A stretch of DNA of 64,000 nt from Chloroflexota bacterium (GCA_016197225.1 JACPWC010000022.1:16086-80085); one strand, 5' to 3'. Positions 17,915 through 27,259 are shown, counted from the first letter of the stretch. Numbers and translations: made by a program. The notes: generated by a model from the letters alone, not told the origin.

Positions 17915-18805
17915 CTAGAGCAAGCCGAGGGCGGCAACCCAAAGAAAGGCCTGGACGAGACTGGAGCCTAACCACAACAGATAAGCGGCGGGGCGCTCGG
18001 CGCGGCGCACGTGCAGAACGCCGCCGACGAGCGAGTTGACCAGCCACACCAGCCCGCTGATGACGGGCAGGATAAAGAGGCCAACGGGTGAGCCTGTCCG
18101 GTCGGGCAGGCCGTTGATGTTGAAGTGAAGGGGAATAGCTGGCGGCAGGGACGGAATGCGAACGGCGATGACCACCATCAGCAAGAACGGCAGAACGAAA
18201 CTGATTCCTACCAGCGCCTGAGCCGGGCGGTCGCGCCACAAGTCCCACTCGTAAAACTTAGGGCGGTTGTAGGTATGCTCAAGCGGCTCAAGGATGCCCT
18301 TGCGGCCTTCGCTCTCGAAGGAGTCTATGAAGGCATCAATGTTTTCGGGTGAGATCACGTAGCCGCCGAAAGTGGTGACGACAATGAGTTGGCCTTCTTG
18401 CGGCGTGGTGGCGTAATACGTCAGGTCGCCGACGGTTTTGGTGTGGCCGCGCCCGACGAGACACCCCGGCCACCACAGGCCGCGCGGCGCGAGGTCGCTC
18501 GGCAGTTCCTTGCCAATGAGCAGGCCGGTGATCTCGCGCATGGGGATGATTTCACGCATTGGCCCCCAGGCGATGACGAGCGCGTTTTGGGTGAAGCGAT
18601 ATTGGGCGTTGACCAGCGAGAAGGTGCGGTAGGCGATGAAGACGATGACCGGCAGGCTGAACAGAGTCAGCATGACCCACAACGGAGTAAGGAGGTTGAC
18701 AGGCGTACGGGCCAGAATGACGACGAACAGCACGGTGGCGGCGGCCAGGATGATCATGGCCGTGACGCCGATGACGATGCCGAGGGCGCGGGGCGGGCGG
18801 GACAT
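17915..18805 (-). CDS. Membrane protein with PH-like and DUF1648-like parts
   Basis: 296 residues. Two hydrophobic helices (about 8-30 and 38-60) are followed by a soluble bacterial PH-like segment (YRFTQNALVIAWGPMREIIPMREI) ending with a typical EGQLIVVTTFGGYVISPEN. The C-terminal half has four helices and the DUF1648 signature LPPAIPLHFNINGLPDR. It could be a stress- or envelope-related membrane protein; no function is known. Repeats flank both ends. Confidence 0.7.
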   Translation of the reverse strand: MSRPPRALGIVIGVTAMIILAAATVLFVVILARTPVNLLTPLWVMLTLFSLPVIVFIAYRTFSLVNAQYRFTQNALVIAWGPMREIIPMREITGLLIGKELPSDLAPRGLWWPGCLVGRGHTKTVGDLTYYATTPQEGQLIVVTTFGGYVISPENIDAFIDSFESEGRKGILEPLEHTYNRPKFYEWDLWRDRPAQALVGISFVLPFLLMVVIAVRIPSLPPAIPLHFNINGLPDRTGSPVGLFILPVISGLVWLVNSLVGGVLHVRRAERPAAYLLWLGSSLVQAFLWVAALGLL

Positions 18806-18810
18806 GGTTG

Positions 18811-18876
18811 GATATTTGACGTTGGAGGTTGGAGCCTTCTAACTTCCAACCTCCAATCTCTAACTTCCAAATCTAG
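18811..18876. repeat. GTTGGAGGTTGGA / TCCAACCTCCAA inverted repeat
   Basis: A hairpin repeat that starts with a TTTGACG unit and fills the gap between the PH/DUF1648 gene and ilvE. The TAG stop of ilvE lies at its edge. Confidence 0.7.
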
Positions 18877-19820
18877 GCTTTCGCCATTTCGCGTTCGGTT
18901 TCGTACACCGGCGCGCACCAGTGGCGGTACTTTTGCGCTTTGCCGCGCACGACGTTGAAGTACAGGTCGCGCAGTTCGGAGACGAGCGGGCCCATCCGGC
19001 CAGCGCCGACCGGGCGGTAATCCACGCGGGTGATGGCGGCAATCTGCACCCCCGTCCCGCTGAAGAAGGCTTCGTCGGCGACGTAGATTTCAGTGCGGTC
19101 AATCGGGCGTTCGATGACTTCGACGCCCATTTCTTCGCGCAGGAGGCTGATCACCGTGCGGCGGGTGATGCCTTCGAGGATGTTGTCGGTGATGGGCGGG
19201 GTGATGACGACGCCGTCGCGGATGAGGTAGAGATTCTCCGCCGAGCCTTCGGCCATGTGCCCGTCCTGGTTGAGGACAATGGCTTCGTCGAAGCCTGCGC
19301 GCTGGGCGTCGGTCTTGACGAAGGCCGAGTTGACGTAGGAGCCGGCGATCTTGCCGCGCGCCGGAATGCTGTTGTCGTCCACCCGCCGCCAGGAGGAAAT
19401 GGTGACGTGCGCGCCCTCTTCATTTTCCACGTAGCGGCCAAACGGCACGGCCACCATTGAGATTTCGGGGGTGAGGTTGTGCAGGCGCACGCCGATGATC
19501 TCGTCACTGTAGAACGCCAGCGGGCGGATGTAGCAATCCTGATGGTAGTCTTCGGTGCGAAGCAGATCCATCAAGTGATTGACGAGATCATCTTCAGAAT
19601 AGTTGAACTCCATCAAGAGCAGTTTGGCCGATTGCAAAAATCTGCGGAAGTGGTCGTGGGGCCTGAAGACGAAGAGCTGACTCTCGTCGTCGTTCCAGTA
19701 GCCGCGCAGGCCGCCGAAGGCGGCCGTGCCGTAATTCAACGCGTGAGAGAGGACGCCGATCCGGGCTTCACTGTAAGGGACGATCTTGCCTTGAAAGAAT
19801 GCATAGTTTGGAAGAGGCAT
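18873..19820 (-). CDS. ilvE: Branched-chain amino acid aminotransferase
   Basis: 315 residues, usual IlvE length. The PLP lysine is Lys157 in RGKIAGSYVNS, followed by the cofactor loop EGSAENLYLI (Glu195) and the late GTGVQIAAITRVDYR loop. It transfers the amino group between glutamate and the 2-keto acids of Leu, Ile and Val in the cytoplasm. The start is firm: AAAGGAG lies 8 bases upstream, and a TATAAT -10 is at 19844-19849 on this strand. Confidence 0.93.
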   Translation of the reverse strand: MPLPNYAFFQGKIVPYSEARIGVLSHALNYGTAAFGGLRGYWNDDESQLFVFRPHDHFRRFLQSAKLLLMEFNYSEDDLVNHLMDLLRTEDYHQDCYIRPLAFYSDEIIGVRLHNLTPEISMVAVPFGRYVENEEGAHVTISSWRRVDDNSIPARGKIAGSYVNSAFVKTDAQRAGFDEAIVLNQDGHMAEGSAENLYLIRDGVVITPPITDNILEGITRRTVISLLREEMGVEVIERPIDRTEIYVADEAFFSGTGVQIAAITRVDYRPVGAGRMGPLVSELRDLYFNVVRGKAQKYRHWCAPVYETEREMAKA

Positions 19821-19940
19821 TCATTTATCTCCTTTGCTGGATGATTATACTCGATGCGGATTGCGTGAGTCTTGGAGTGGCAATCTATTGAGTCTGCTTT
19901 TACTGTGTGCTTACCGGTTTTTGACTGCTATGTATGACAG

Positions 19941-20642
19941 CTACGCCCGGCCAAACACTGGAATGCGCGCGCCGTTCGTCGCGCCCGCTTCGTCACTGCA
20001 CAGCCAGAGCACGGCGGCAGAAATTTCTTCGGGCGAGCTGCCGGTTCTGGGCTTCGCCGGATCAGGCGGCGCAGTTTCGATGCTCCGGATTTGGATGGCG
20101 TTGACGGTCACGCCCGTGTCCTTAAGTTCCTGGGCCAGCACCAACATCAACGTGTCTTGCGCCGCCTTGCCAATGGCATACGGCGCTTGTTTGGCGTTGG
20201 GCGTTTGCGCCACTGGCGTGCCAATGTGCACAAAGCGTCCCCAGTTGTTGGCGGCCATCATCGGGATGAAGGCGCGGGCTATGTGGAGAGTCGTCCACAA
20301 GTGCTGATCGAGCATGGACGTGACCTCAGCCAAATCCATTTCGGTCACAGGCGCTCCGGCCTTGTAGCCGCCGACGAGATGGATGACAGCATCGGCCCGC
20401 CCGAACTTTTCTTTCACCGCTCCGGCCAGCGCGTTCACCGAAGCCGGGTCGGTCAGGTTGGCGGCGTAAGCCAACACACGCCCGGCGGGCAGGGCCAGTT
20501 CGCTCGCCAGCGTTTGTAGTGGCTCGAGGCGCGACCCGACGAGGGCCAGTGAAGCCCCGGCCTGGGCGAAAGCGCGGCACAGCGTCGGGCCAAGACTCCC
20601 GGCGGCCCCGGCGACGACGATGATGCGATCTTTGATGGACAT
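19941..20642 (-). CDS. Short-chain dehydrogenase/reductase
   Basis: 233 residues. The nucleotide-binding glycine motif is AGAAGSLG (11-18). The active-site Tyr155 and Lys159 (APYAIGKAA) are present, but the usual Ser is Thr142 (HIGTPVA), which can still help orient the substrate. It is a cytoplasmic NAD(P)-dependent oxidoreductase of unknown substrate. TAGGAGATTGCC precedes the ATG. Confidence 0.88.
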   Translation of the reverse strand: MSIKDRIIVVAGAAGSLGPTLCRAFAQAGASLALVGSRLEPLQTLASELALPAGRVLAYAANLTDPASVNALAGAVKEKFGRADAVIHLVGGYKAGAPVTEMDLAEVTSMLDQHLWTTLHIARAFIPMMAANNWGRFVHIGTPVAQTPNAKQAPYAIGKAAQDTLMLVLAQELKDTGVTVNAIQIRSIETAPPDPAKPRTGSSPEEISAAVLWLCSDEAGATNGARIPVFGRA

Positions 20643-20674
20643 GGCAATCTCCTAATAAGTGATTCTTAGCGCCA

Positions 20675-20706
20675 AACCCTTAGGGTCTTCGAGACCCTAA
20701 GGGTTT
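20675..20706. repeat. AACCCTTAGGGTCT palindrome at the end of surE
   Basis: AAACCCTTAGGGTCT, a short loop, then AGACCCTAAGGGTTT. The TAG stop codon of surE is read from within this palindrome (IN-P-stop). It can also act as a terminator. Confidence 0.7.
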
Positions 20707-21518
20707 ATCGGATAGGGTCTTAGTTGACGTTCCCACGCAATGAGATCAATGCGCGAAGTCAGATCGAGCGAGAGGGGCGTGACTGAAACAAACTTGCCGC
20801 TGGCGATGGCGGCGACATCGGAGTCCGGTTCCGGCTCTGAATCGAGTCGGCGATGATAATCCACTTTGCGCGGGTCGGTCAGATTCTCGCGTTGAGGCTT
20901 GATGGGCAGGTAGTAGCGTTGACGCGAGAGGCGGGTGACCTGCCAGGGAGTCTCAGGGGTGGCCGCCGCCGGCACGTCAACTTTGATCACGTCCACGTCC
21001 GGCGGAAGTTGCTGTTGGAAAATGAGCGCGGCGAAGAAGCGGGTGAAGTGAGCGGCGGCGGCGAAGTCAATGTCTTCGGAGTGCGTGAGGTGAGACTCCG
21101 GCCATGTTTCGAGCGCGCCGGCCAGAGACGGAATGCCGAACGAGGCGGCCTCCAGCGCCGCGCCCACCGTGCCGGAAATGGTGATGCCACTGCCCACGTT
21201 CTCGCCGTAGTTGATGCCCGACACGACCAGGTCGGGCGGGCGAGGTGTCAGCTCCAGAATGCCGTGTTGCACGGCCTGCGCCGGCGTGCCGTCCACGGCA
21301 AACACCTCCCAGTGGTCGCCGCCGATCTGCTGGCGTTGGGCGTGAATGACGCCGCCGGTGTTGGACGGCAGACTGCGGCCCGCGCCCGACCATTGTTCGC
21401 GCGGGGCGGCCACTGTCACCCAGCCCAGTGTTGAGAGCGCCTCAGCGGCCGCTCGCAGGCCGGGCGAGTTGATGCCGTCGTCGTTGGTAAGCAGAATGAG
21501 TTTTTCGTCGGGTGGCAT
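20697..21518 (-). CDS. surE: 5'/3'-nucleotidase SurE
   Basis: 273 residues. The metal site is at the N-terminus (LLTNDDGINSPG, Asp13-Asp14), with the second block REQWSGAGRSL and the third DLVVSGINYGENVGSGITISGTVGAALEA; all are SurE hallmarks. It dephosphorylates nucleoside monophosphates and works in stationary phase in other bacteria. TATAAC at 21528-21533 ends 9 bases before ATG, and no ribosome-binding site is visible, so the mRNA may be leaderless. It diverges from the nucleoside hydrolase, which would use the released nucleosides. Confidence 0.92.
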   Translation of the reverse strand: MPPDEKLILLTNDDGINSPGLRAAAEALSTLGWVTVAAPREQWSGAGRSLPSNTGGVIHAQRQQIGGDHWEVFAVDGTPAQAVQHGILELTPRPPDLVVSGINYGENVGSGITISGTVGAALEAASFGIPSLAGALETWPESHLTHSEDIDFAAAAHFTRFFAALIFQQQLPPDVDVIKVDVPAAATPETPWQVTRLSRQRYYLPIKPQRENLTDPRKVDYHRRLDSEPEPDSDVAAIASGKFVSVTPLSLDLTSRIDLIAWERQLRPYPINP

Positions 21519-21632
21519 GGCTCAGGCGTTATACTACCCCAACTTGGGTGAAGCTTCAATGCGAAAATTATGCGCGATTTTATGCCGGTAAACCCTGCTA
21601 AGTTTTGATACAATGCGTAGAATTTCCGGGAC

Positions 21633-22553
21633 ATGGACTCTTTGATGAAAAACGTTTTCTTTGATCACGACGCCGGCGTGGATGACCTGCTGTCAATCAT
21701 CTTTCTGCTGGCGATGAAGCAGGTGAAGCCGCTCGGCATCGGGGTGACTCCGGCGGACTGCTACCTTGAAACCGGCCTGCCGGCCACGCTGAAGATTCTG
21801 GAACTGCTCAAGCGCGCGGAAATTCCGGTGGCGGGCGGCGTGCTGAATGGCCGCCACGAATTCCCCAGCGGGTGGCGGCATCACTCCGACACGGTGGACG
21901 CTCTGCCGCTTCTCAACGAAACCGGCGGGCCGCACATCGCCGCCCAAACTCTGCCCGCCCACGAACTGCTCATTCAAACTGCGCGCGCCAGCAGCGACCC
22001 GGTCACGCTCCTCTTCACCGGCCCGCTCACCAACCTGGCCGCCGCCCTCGATCTTGCGCCCGACATCGAGCAACGCTTTGAGCGGCTGTACTGGATGGGC
22101 GGCGCGGTAGACGTTCCTGGCAACGTGTTGCCGCCCTACGGCGACGGCACAGCAGAGTGGAACGCCTACTGGGATGCTCCGGCGGCGGCTCGCGTGTGGC
22201 GCTCGACGATTCCGATCACCCTCGTCGGCCTCGACGCGACGGACAGTGTGCCGGTCACGCTGGACTTTTTGCGGCGGCTGGCCCGTCAGAGGCGGTTTCC
22301 TCTTTCCGATCTGGCCGGGCAATGTTGGGCCGTCACCGTCAACACAGGCTACCATCTGTGGGACACGCTCACCACGCTCTCCATCGGCTTCCCCGACTTG
22401 ATCACGGTGTGCGACGTGCCGTGCGAGATTGTCACCGAAGGGCCGAGCGAGGGCCGCACCCTGGCCGCGCCGGGTGGCCGCCTGGTGCAGGTGGCCGGGC
22501 CGGTGAATGCGGCTCAAGTGTACGACACGGTGCTGACGTTGCTACAACAGTAG
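21633..22553 (+). CDS. Inosine/uridine-preferring nucleoside hydrolase
   Basis: 306 residues. The calcium-binding N-terminal motif is DHDAGVDDL (residues 11-19; consensus DTDxGxDDA), and the late WNAYWDAPAA block matches the family's (E/N)xNxxxDPEAA. It cleaves the N-glycosidic bond of nucleosides to free base and ribose. A TACAAT -10 lies at 21609-21614. Its neighbours SurE, in divergence, and the Nudix protein, 3 bases downstream, suggest nucleotide salvage or sanitation. Confidence 0.88.
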   Translation: MDSLMKNVFFDHDAGVDDLLSIIFLLAMKQVKPLGIGVTPADCYLETGLPATLKILELLKRAEIPVAGGVLNGRHEFPSGWRHHSDTVDALPLLNETGGPHIAAQTLPAHELLIQTARASSDPVTLLFTGPLTNLAAALDLAPDIEQRFERLYWMGGAVDVPGNVLPPYGDGTAEWNAYWDAPAAARVWRSTIPITLVGLDATDSVPVTLDFLRRLARQRRFPLSDLAGQCWAVTVNTGYHLWDTLTTLSIGFPDLITVCDVPCEIVTEGPSEGRTLAAPGGRLVQVAGPVNAAQVYDTVLTLLQQ

Positions 22554-22556
22554 TTG

Positions 22557-23498
22557 ATGCCCGACTACCTCAACTGGCTTCGCTCGCGCATCGGCTCGCG
22601 CAAAGTGATCATCGCATTTGCCACCGCTCTTATTTTTGACGATGATGGGCGACTGCTCTTTCAAAAGCGCACCGACTTTCGCGAAGCGTGGTGGGGCTTG
22701 CCCGGCGGCGTGCTTGAAATTGGCGAGACGTTTGAGCAGTGCGCCGTTCGAGAGGCGCTCGAAGAAACCGGCCTGCGCGTCCAGCCGACGCGCTTAGTCG
22801 GCGTTTACACCTCACCTGACTACGATGTGCGCTACCCAAACGGCGACGAGGCGCAACAGTTCACCGTCGCCATCGAGTGCCGGGTGACGGGCGGCGACTT
22901 CCGGCCTGACGGCGTTGAAGTTGCCGAGCACCATTTCTTTTCGACGGAGGAATGGCGCAAGCTGACTCTGCCGCCCTGGTATGCGGCCATGGCTCGCGAT
23001 TTTGCTTCGGGGAAGCCGCCACAGTTTGACCCGCCTTTGTTCAAACCCGCTATTGCCGACGGCTGGCGTGAATTGCGCGCTCAAATCGGTTCGGGGCGGA
23101 TGATTGCGCCCGGAGCCGGGGCGTTCATCCAAAACGAATCGGGGCAAGTTCTGCTTGGCTTGCGGAGCGAAGGACTGTGGGGCATCCCGGCTGGGTTGAT
23201 GGAACTGGGCGAGTCGATCAGCGGCACGCTCGTGCGTGAAGCTCGCGAAGAGATGAACGTGGACATCGCCCCGCGCGAACTGCTCGGCGTCTTCACCGGC
23301 CCCGACTTCTTCCACACTTACGCCGACGGCAACGAAGTGCAGATCGCCTCAACCCTCTTTCGCGCCGACATCGGCGGCGGCGAACTCAGGCCCGACGGCC
23401 ACGAAACGCTCGACCTGCGCTGGTTCGACCCGGCCCACTTGCCGGAGATGCCGGCCCGGCACAGGCGGCTGGTGGAGTTTGCTTTGAAGAATCGTTAA
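22557..23498 (+). CDS. Tandem Nudix hydrolase (two Nudix domains)
   Basis: 313 residues from ATG 22557, three bases after the nucleoside hydrolase stop region; TTG 22554 is an in-frame alternative. The first Nudix box is intact (GGVLEIGETFEQCAVREALEE, about 53-75). The second (GLMELGESISGTLVREAREE, about 215-237) keeps the REAREE core and differs only in the last Gly. Nudix enzymes hydrolyse nucleoside diphosphates linked to other groups. Two fused domains in one chain are unusual and suggest an internal duplication; the second may have shifted specificity. Confidence 0.87.
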   Translation: MPDYLNWLRSRIGSRKVIIAFATALIFDDDGRLLFQKRTDFREAWWGLPGGVLEIGETFEQCAVREALEETGLRVQPTRLVGVYTSPDYDVRYPNGDEAQQFTVAIECRVTGGDFRPDGVEVAEHHFFSTEEWRKLTLPPWYAAMARDFASGKPPQFDPPLFKPAIADGWRELRAQIGSGRMIAPGAGAFIQNESGQVLLGLRSEGLWGIPAGLMELGESISGTLVREAREEMNVDIAPRELLGVFTGPDFFHTYADGNEVQIASTLFRADIGGGELRPDGHETLDLRWFDPAHLPEMPARHRRLVEFALKNR

Positions 23499-23499
23499 C

Positions 23500-23569
23500 G
23501 TAGGGGCGAAGCAGTCGGAGAATGGTTTTGCTATTCTCCAAAGTATTTGCCCGACTGCTTCGCCCCTAC
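23500..23569. repeat. 19-bp perfect inverted repeat with inner stem (GTAGGGGCGAAGCA type)
   Basis: GTAGGGGCGAAGCAGTCGG and its exact reverse complement enclose a second hairpin (GGAGAAT/ATTCTCC). It could form a cruciform and may end transcription after the Nudix gene. A partial relative (TGTAGGAGCGATTCGCG) is translated inside the PTPS-related gene at 12626. Confidence 0.8.
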
Positions 23570-23664
23570 AATGCCGCTACCTGACATTGCTGATCCGCGA
23601 GTAAACTCCTGCTGAAGTGGATTATACTCTGCCAGCGAACTTACACGAAAGGAAAGCACATCTC

Positions 23665-24048
23665 ATGAACCGCAACATCATCCACACCGACCACGCTCCC
23701 AAAGCCATCGGCCCCTACTCACAGGCTGTTCGCGTCGGCGATTTTGTTTACACTGCCGGGCAAGTGCCCATCGTCCCGGCCACCGGCGACCTGATCGCTG
23801 GCGAGATCGAAGCCCAAACGCGGCAGGCGCTCACGAATATCAAAGTTATATTGGAAGCGGCGGGTAGCGGGCTGGACAAAGTGGTGAAGACCACCGTCTT
23901 CATGACCAACCTCGGCGACTTCGCCCGGATGAACGGCGTGTACGCCGAGTTCTTCCCCTCGAACCCGCCCGCCCGCTCGACGGTGCAAGTGACGGCCCTG
24001 CCGAAGGGCGCGATGGTGGAAATTGAGTGTGTAGCGGTTGTTCAGTGA
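23665..24048 (+). CDS. ridA: RidA/YjgF enamine-imine deaminase
   Basis: 127 residues from ATG 23665, with AAAGGAAAG upstream; the in-frame ATG at 23617 lacks this. Family hallmarks: APKAIGPYSQAV at the start, YTAGQVP, the PARSTVQV block with the substrate-binding Arg, and the VEIECVA end. RidA hydrolyses reactive 2-aminoacrylate-type imines to keto acids. The TGA stop lies inside a GTGAACAGT-type repeat. Confidence 0.92.
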   Translation: MNRNIIHTDHAPKAIGPYSQAVRVGDFVYTAGQVPIVPATGDLIAGEIEAQTRQALTNIKVILEAAGSGLDKVVKTTVFMTNLGDFARMNGVYAEFFPSNPPARSTVQVTALPKGAMVEIECVAVVQ

Positions 24049-24107
24049 ACAGTCAACAGTAGATAGTAAACAGTGAACAGTGATCGGTGAACTGTTTACT
24101 GTTCACT
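24044..24107. repeat. GTGAACAGT/ACTGTTCAC hairpin repeat
   Basis: Several AGTGAACAGT and AGTAAACAGT units are followed by the complementary ACTGTTTACTGTTCACT. It fills the space between ridA and the broken ggt and supplies the stop codon of ridA. Confidence 0.7.
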
Positions 24108-25585
24108 AGAATCCAAACGCGCATCCGTCCGCTCGCGGATCACTCCCGCCCCACAGCACACCGTCAGGCTCGCGGCGGATGATCTGGCCGCGACCGAAGA
24201 GGGCGCGACCCCAGCCGCCGACGGTGAAAACGTCGTGGCCCATCTCTGAAAGTTTGGCCGCCGACTCGCGTGGGATGCCTTCTTCTATCGCCACCCGTCC
24301 ACTCGGCTCGCCCGGCTCCAGACAAATGCGCGGTCTGTTGAGAGCGGCCTGCGGATCGAGCGCGTCGTCAATCATGCCAATGACAACTTGGGTGTGGCCC
24401 TGCGGTTGCATGAAACCGCCCATCACTCCGAATGGCCCAAACAGTGAACCGTCGGCGCGGGTGAGCAGGCCGGGAATGATGGTGTGATAAGGCCGCTTGC
24501 GTGGCGCGAGGGCGTTGGGGTGATCCGGGTCCAGGCTGAAGTTGTGGCCGCGATTTTGCAGGCTGAAGCCCGTGCCTTCAGGAACCAGGCCAGTGCCAAA
24601 GCCCATGTAATTGCTGTTGATGAACGAGCAGGCGTTGCCCGCCCCATCCACCACGCAGAAATAAACCGTGTCCGACCCGGCGACGGGGGAGCCGTGTTGG
24701 GTGTCAATTGTGGCGCGTGAGGGGTTGATCAGTTGGCGTCGTTGGGCGGCATAGGTTTTTGAGAGCAGGCCGTCGAGCGGGGCCGGGTTGAAGGCGGGGT
24801 CGGCCACGTACCAGCGCGTGTCAGCGAAGGCGATTCGCAGTGCTTCAATAATGAGATGCAATCGTTCAGGCGAGAGTGGATCGAGCGAGGCAATGTCGAA
24901 GCCTTCGAGAATGTTGATGGCAATGAGAGCCGTCAGCCCTTGCCCGTTCGGCGGACACTCCCAGACGCGCAGGCCGCGATACGTCGTGCTGATTGGCTCG
25001 TCCCACGTCGAAGTGTGCGCCGCGAGGTCGTCCGTCGTCATGGCGCCGCGGTGTTTCTGAATCGTGGCAACGATCTTCTTCGCAATCTCACCACGATAAA
25101 ACGCCTCTTTGCCACCCTCAGCCATGATCCGGAGCCAGAATTGTCGTCATTGGCATTGAACCATGCCGCTCGACAAGATCGCACCAGCCCGCGCCCGCGC
25201 CGGGCACGGTCACGCAGTGCGCATGAAACGGATCGGCAATCTCTAATCCTTCATTCTCCAATCCCTGTTTACGAATTAGATCAATCGTCAGCGCCGCCGG
25301 TGCGCGCCCCGATCCATTCAGCGCCGTCACCGTTTTGGTGGCCGCGTCGAAATACAACGCAAAGCAATCGCCGCCAATGCCGGTTGACGTTGGCTCGGCG
25401 ACGTTGAGGGCGGCGGCTGCCGCCACGGCGGCATCTGCCGCGTTGCCGCCCTGCATCAGAATCGAAAGGCCGGCCTGGGTCGCCAAAGGCTGGCTGGAGG
25501 CCACCATGCCGCGCGTGGCGAGGATGGGAGAGCGATAGGAGTCGAATTTAGGTTCAGAGGTCATAAGTAACTCGTCAAACGTCAA
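24106..25585 (-). pseudogene. ggt: Gamma-glutamyltransferase broken by a deletion and frameshift
   Basis: Two reading frames make one gene. The 5' part (25585 to 25118) has the family start (SPILATRGMVASSQPLATQAG, GNAADAAVAAAAALNV, GIGGDCFALYF) and stops at LAPDHG. The 3' part (25125 to 24106) resumes at AEGGKEAFYRGEIAKKI and contains the autoprocessing nucleophile Thr in GSDTVYF and the GGFMQPQGHTQV block. Compared with family members, some 60-75 residues between ILAP and AEGGKEAFY are missing, and the join is out of frame. The 3' part could start on its own ATG but would lack the large-subunit N-terminus. An assembly error is possible. Confidence 0.75.
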
Positions 25586-25637
25586 ACGACACCCGCAGGG
25601 GGCCGTGCCAACGTGAGTAGCGTGTAAAGTTTGTTGT

Positions 25638-26306
25638 TTATTTGCTAACCCTAGCTTTCAGGGCGGCGATATTTTCGGGGACAGTGTTCGGGCCGCCGAA
25701 CACGGCGTTGCCCGCCACCAGCACCGTAGCCCCGGCGTCGGCGGCCTCACCGGCAGTGCCAGGGGTGATGCCGCCATCCACTTCCAACCACGCCTGCGAG
25801 CCAATGCCATTCAGCATCCGCCGCGCTCGCCGAATCTTGGCCGTGCTGGCCGGGATGTAGCTCTGCCCGCCGAAGCCGGGATTGACCGTCATCACCAGCA
25901 GGAGATCGAGGTCAGGCAAAATTTCTTCGACGGTGACGAGAGACGTAGCCGGATTGAGGGCCACGCCCGCTTTGACGCCGAGGGCCTTGATAGCTTGCAC
26001 GGTGCGGTGCAGGTGCGGGCAGGCTTCGACGTGAACGGTGATGATGTCGGCTCCGGCGCGGGCGAAGTCGGCCAGGTAGCGGTCGGGCGACTCGATCATC
26101 AGATGCACGTCGAGCGTGGCCTTCATCTCGTCACACAGCGGGCGCAAGGCTTTAACGACGAGCGGGCCGATGGTGAGGTTGGGGACGAAATGGCCGTCCA
26201 TCACGTCCACGTGAACCCAGTCGGCTCCGGCGGCGAGAGCTTCGCGGGTGTGGTCAGCTAATCTGGCAAAGTCGGCGGAAAGGATGGAGGGGGCGAGTTT
26301 GATCAT
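25638..26306 (-). CDS. rpe: Ribulose-phosphate 3-epimerase
   Basis: 222 residues from the inner ATG at 26306 (MIKLAPSILSADF), where Rpe proteins normally begin. Hallmarks: SILSADFARL, HVDVMDGHFVPNLTIGP (metal His and catalytic Asp), DVHLMIESPD, MTVNPGFGGQSYI, and LEVDGGI with the second catalytic Asp. It interconverts ribulose-5-phosphate and xylulose-5-phosphate in the pentose phosphate pathway. Upstream lies a CGAAGGCGCAAAG repeat. Confidence 0.94.
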   Translation of the reverse strand: MIKLAPSILSADFARLADHTREALAAGADWVHVDVMDGHFVPNLTIGPLVVKALRPLCDEMKATLDVHLMIESPDRYLADFARAGADIITVHVEACPHLHRTVQAIKALGVKAGVALNPATSLVTVEEILPDLDLLLVMTVNPGFGGQSYIPASTAKIRRARRMLNGIGSQAWLEVDGGITPGTAGEAADAGATVLVAGNAVFGGPNTVPENIAALKARVSK

Positions 26307-26349
26307 GATGATTTCACTGCGAAGGCGCAAAGAGCGCGGAGAAGAGATG

Positions 26350-26412
26350 TAGCATCCTGAGCGGAGCGGCGATGCTGTCCCGCCGCGCAGTCGAAGGATG
26401 CGGGCCTCCGCT
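26350..26412. repeat. CCTGAGCGGAG / CTCCGCTCAGG inverted repeat
   Basis: An 11-bp inverted repeat separated by about 40 bp, between rpe and the hydrolase. The TGA stop of the hydrolase is formed by the repeat end (GCGCCCTGAGCGGAG). Confidence 0.65.
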
Positions 26413-27221
26413 CAGGGCGCTTGTTTCGTTAAATTGATGCTTTCCAGAAAACTCAAAACGATCTCGTTGACCTGCTCCGGCGCTTCCATGTTGGCCAGGT
26501 GGCCTGCGCCGGACACGACAACTTTGCGGCAAGACGGGATGCGCTGTCCTAGAATGTCGGCGATGTTGTGAAAGTCTGGCGCGTCGTGTTCGCCGGCGAT
26601 GGCCAGCGCGGGCGCGCGAATTTGCTCCAGACGTTCGATGGCCGGAGGCTGTAGCCATCGTCCGGGGTCGCGGTTGAGCCAATGCCAGCCTGAATACGTA
26701 GTCACCATCTGCCTCAGCCGGGCCGCCACCGGCGGCAGTTCGTTCGCCGGGATGAACAACTCGTCGTCCAGCCAGGCTTCTCTGGCCGCCGCCACACCTG
26801 CCGACTGCGCTGTGGCCCGCGGGCCTCCCCAGTCTTTGGCCCAACGATAGCCGCCCAGCGTGCCGTCAATGGTGATCAACGAGCGCGTCGCTTCGGGATA
26901 GGTGAGGGCAAAGTCAATAGCGATGCCGCCGCCTAACGAAAAGCCGGCGATGTGCGCCGAGTCAATCTTCAAAATTTGAAGCAATGCTTTGAGGTCGTCC
27001 AGGTGGGTGTAAGGGTCACTGGCTGGTGTGGCCGACTGGCCGAAGCCGCGCAGGTCACAGCGGACGACTTGATAATGCTGGGCAAACGCCTCAAATTGGT
27101 CGTCCCACATCCGCGTGTCGAGGCTGAAGCCGTGAACGAAGACGAGCGGCTGGCCTGCTCCAGCCATTTCATAATAAAGGCGCGTGCCGCTGACTTGAGC
27201 GAAGCCGGTTTGGATTTGCAT
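26412..27221 (-). CDS. Alpha/beta hydrolase
   Basis: 269 residues. The oxyanion-hole HGFSLDTRMW, the nucleophile elbow GFSLGGG (Ser), the acid in GEHDAPDF (Asp) and the His in GAGHLANMEAPE are all in place, as in the esterase/3-oxoadipate enol-lactonase group. The substrate is unknown. TATCAT at 27230-27235 ends 8 bases before ATG and no ribosome-binding site is seen, so the mRNA may be leaderless. Confidence 0.9.
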   Translation of the reverse strand: MQIQTGFAQVSGTRLYYEMAGAGQPLVFVHGFSLDTRMWDDQFEAFAQHYQVVRCDLRGFGQSATPASDPYTHLDDLKALLQILKIDSAHIAGFSLGGGIAIDFALTYPEATRSLITIDGTLGGYRWAKDWGGPRATAQSAGVAAAREAWLDDELFIPANELPPVAARLRQMVTTYSGWHWLNRDPGRWLQPPAIERLEQIRAPALAIAGEHDAPDFHNIADILGQRIPSCRKVVVSGAGHLANMEAPEQVNEIVLSFLESINLTKQAP

Positions 27222-27259
27222 GATGAACGATGATACTCTTGAAGTGCGCTAAAAGCAAA

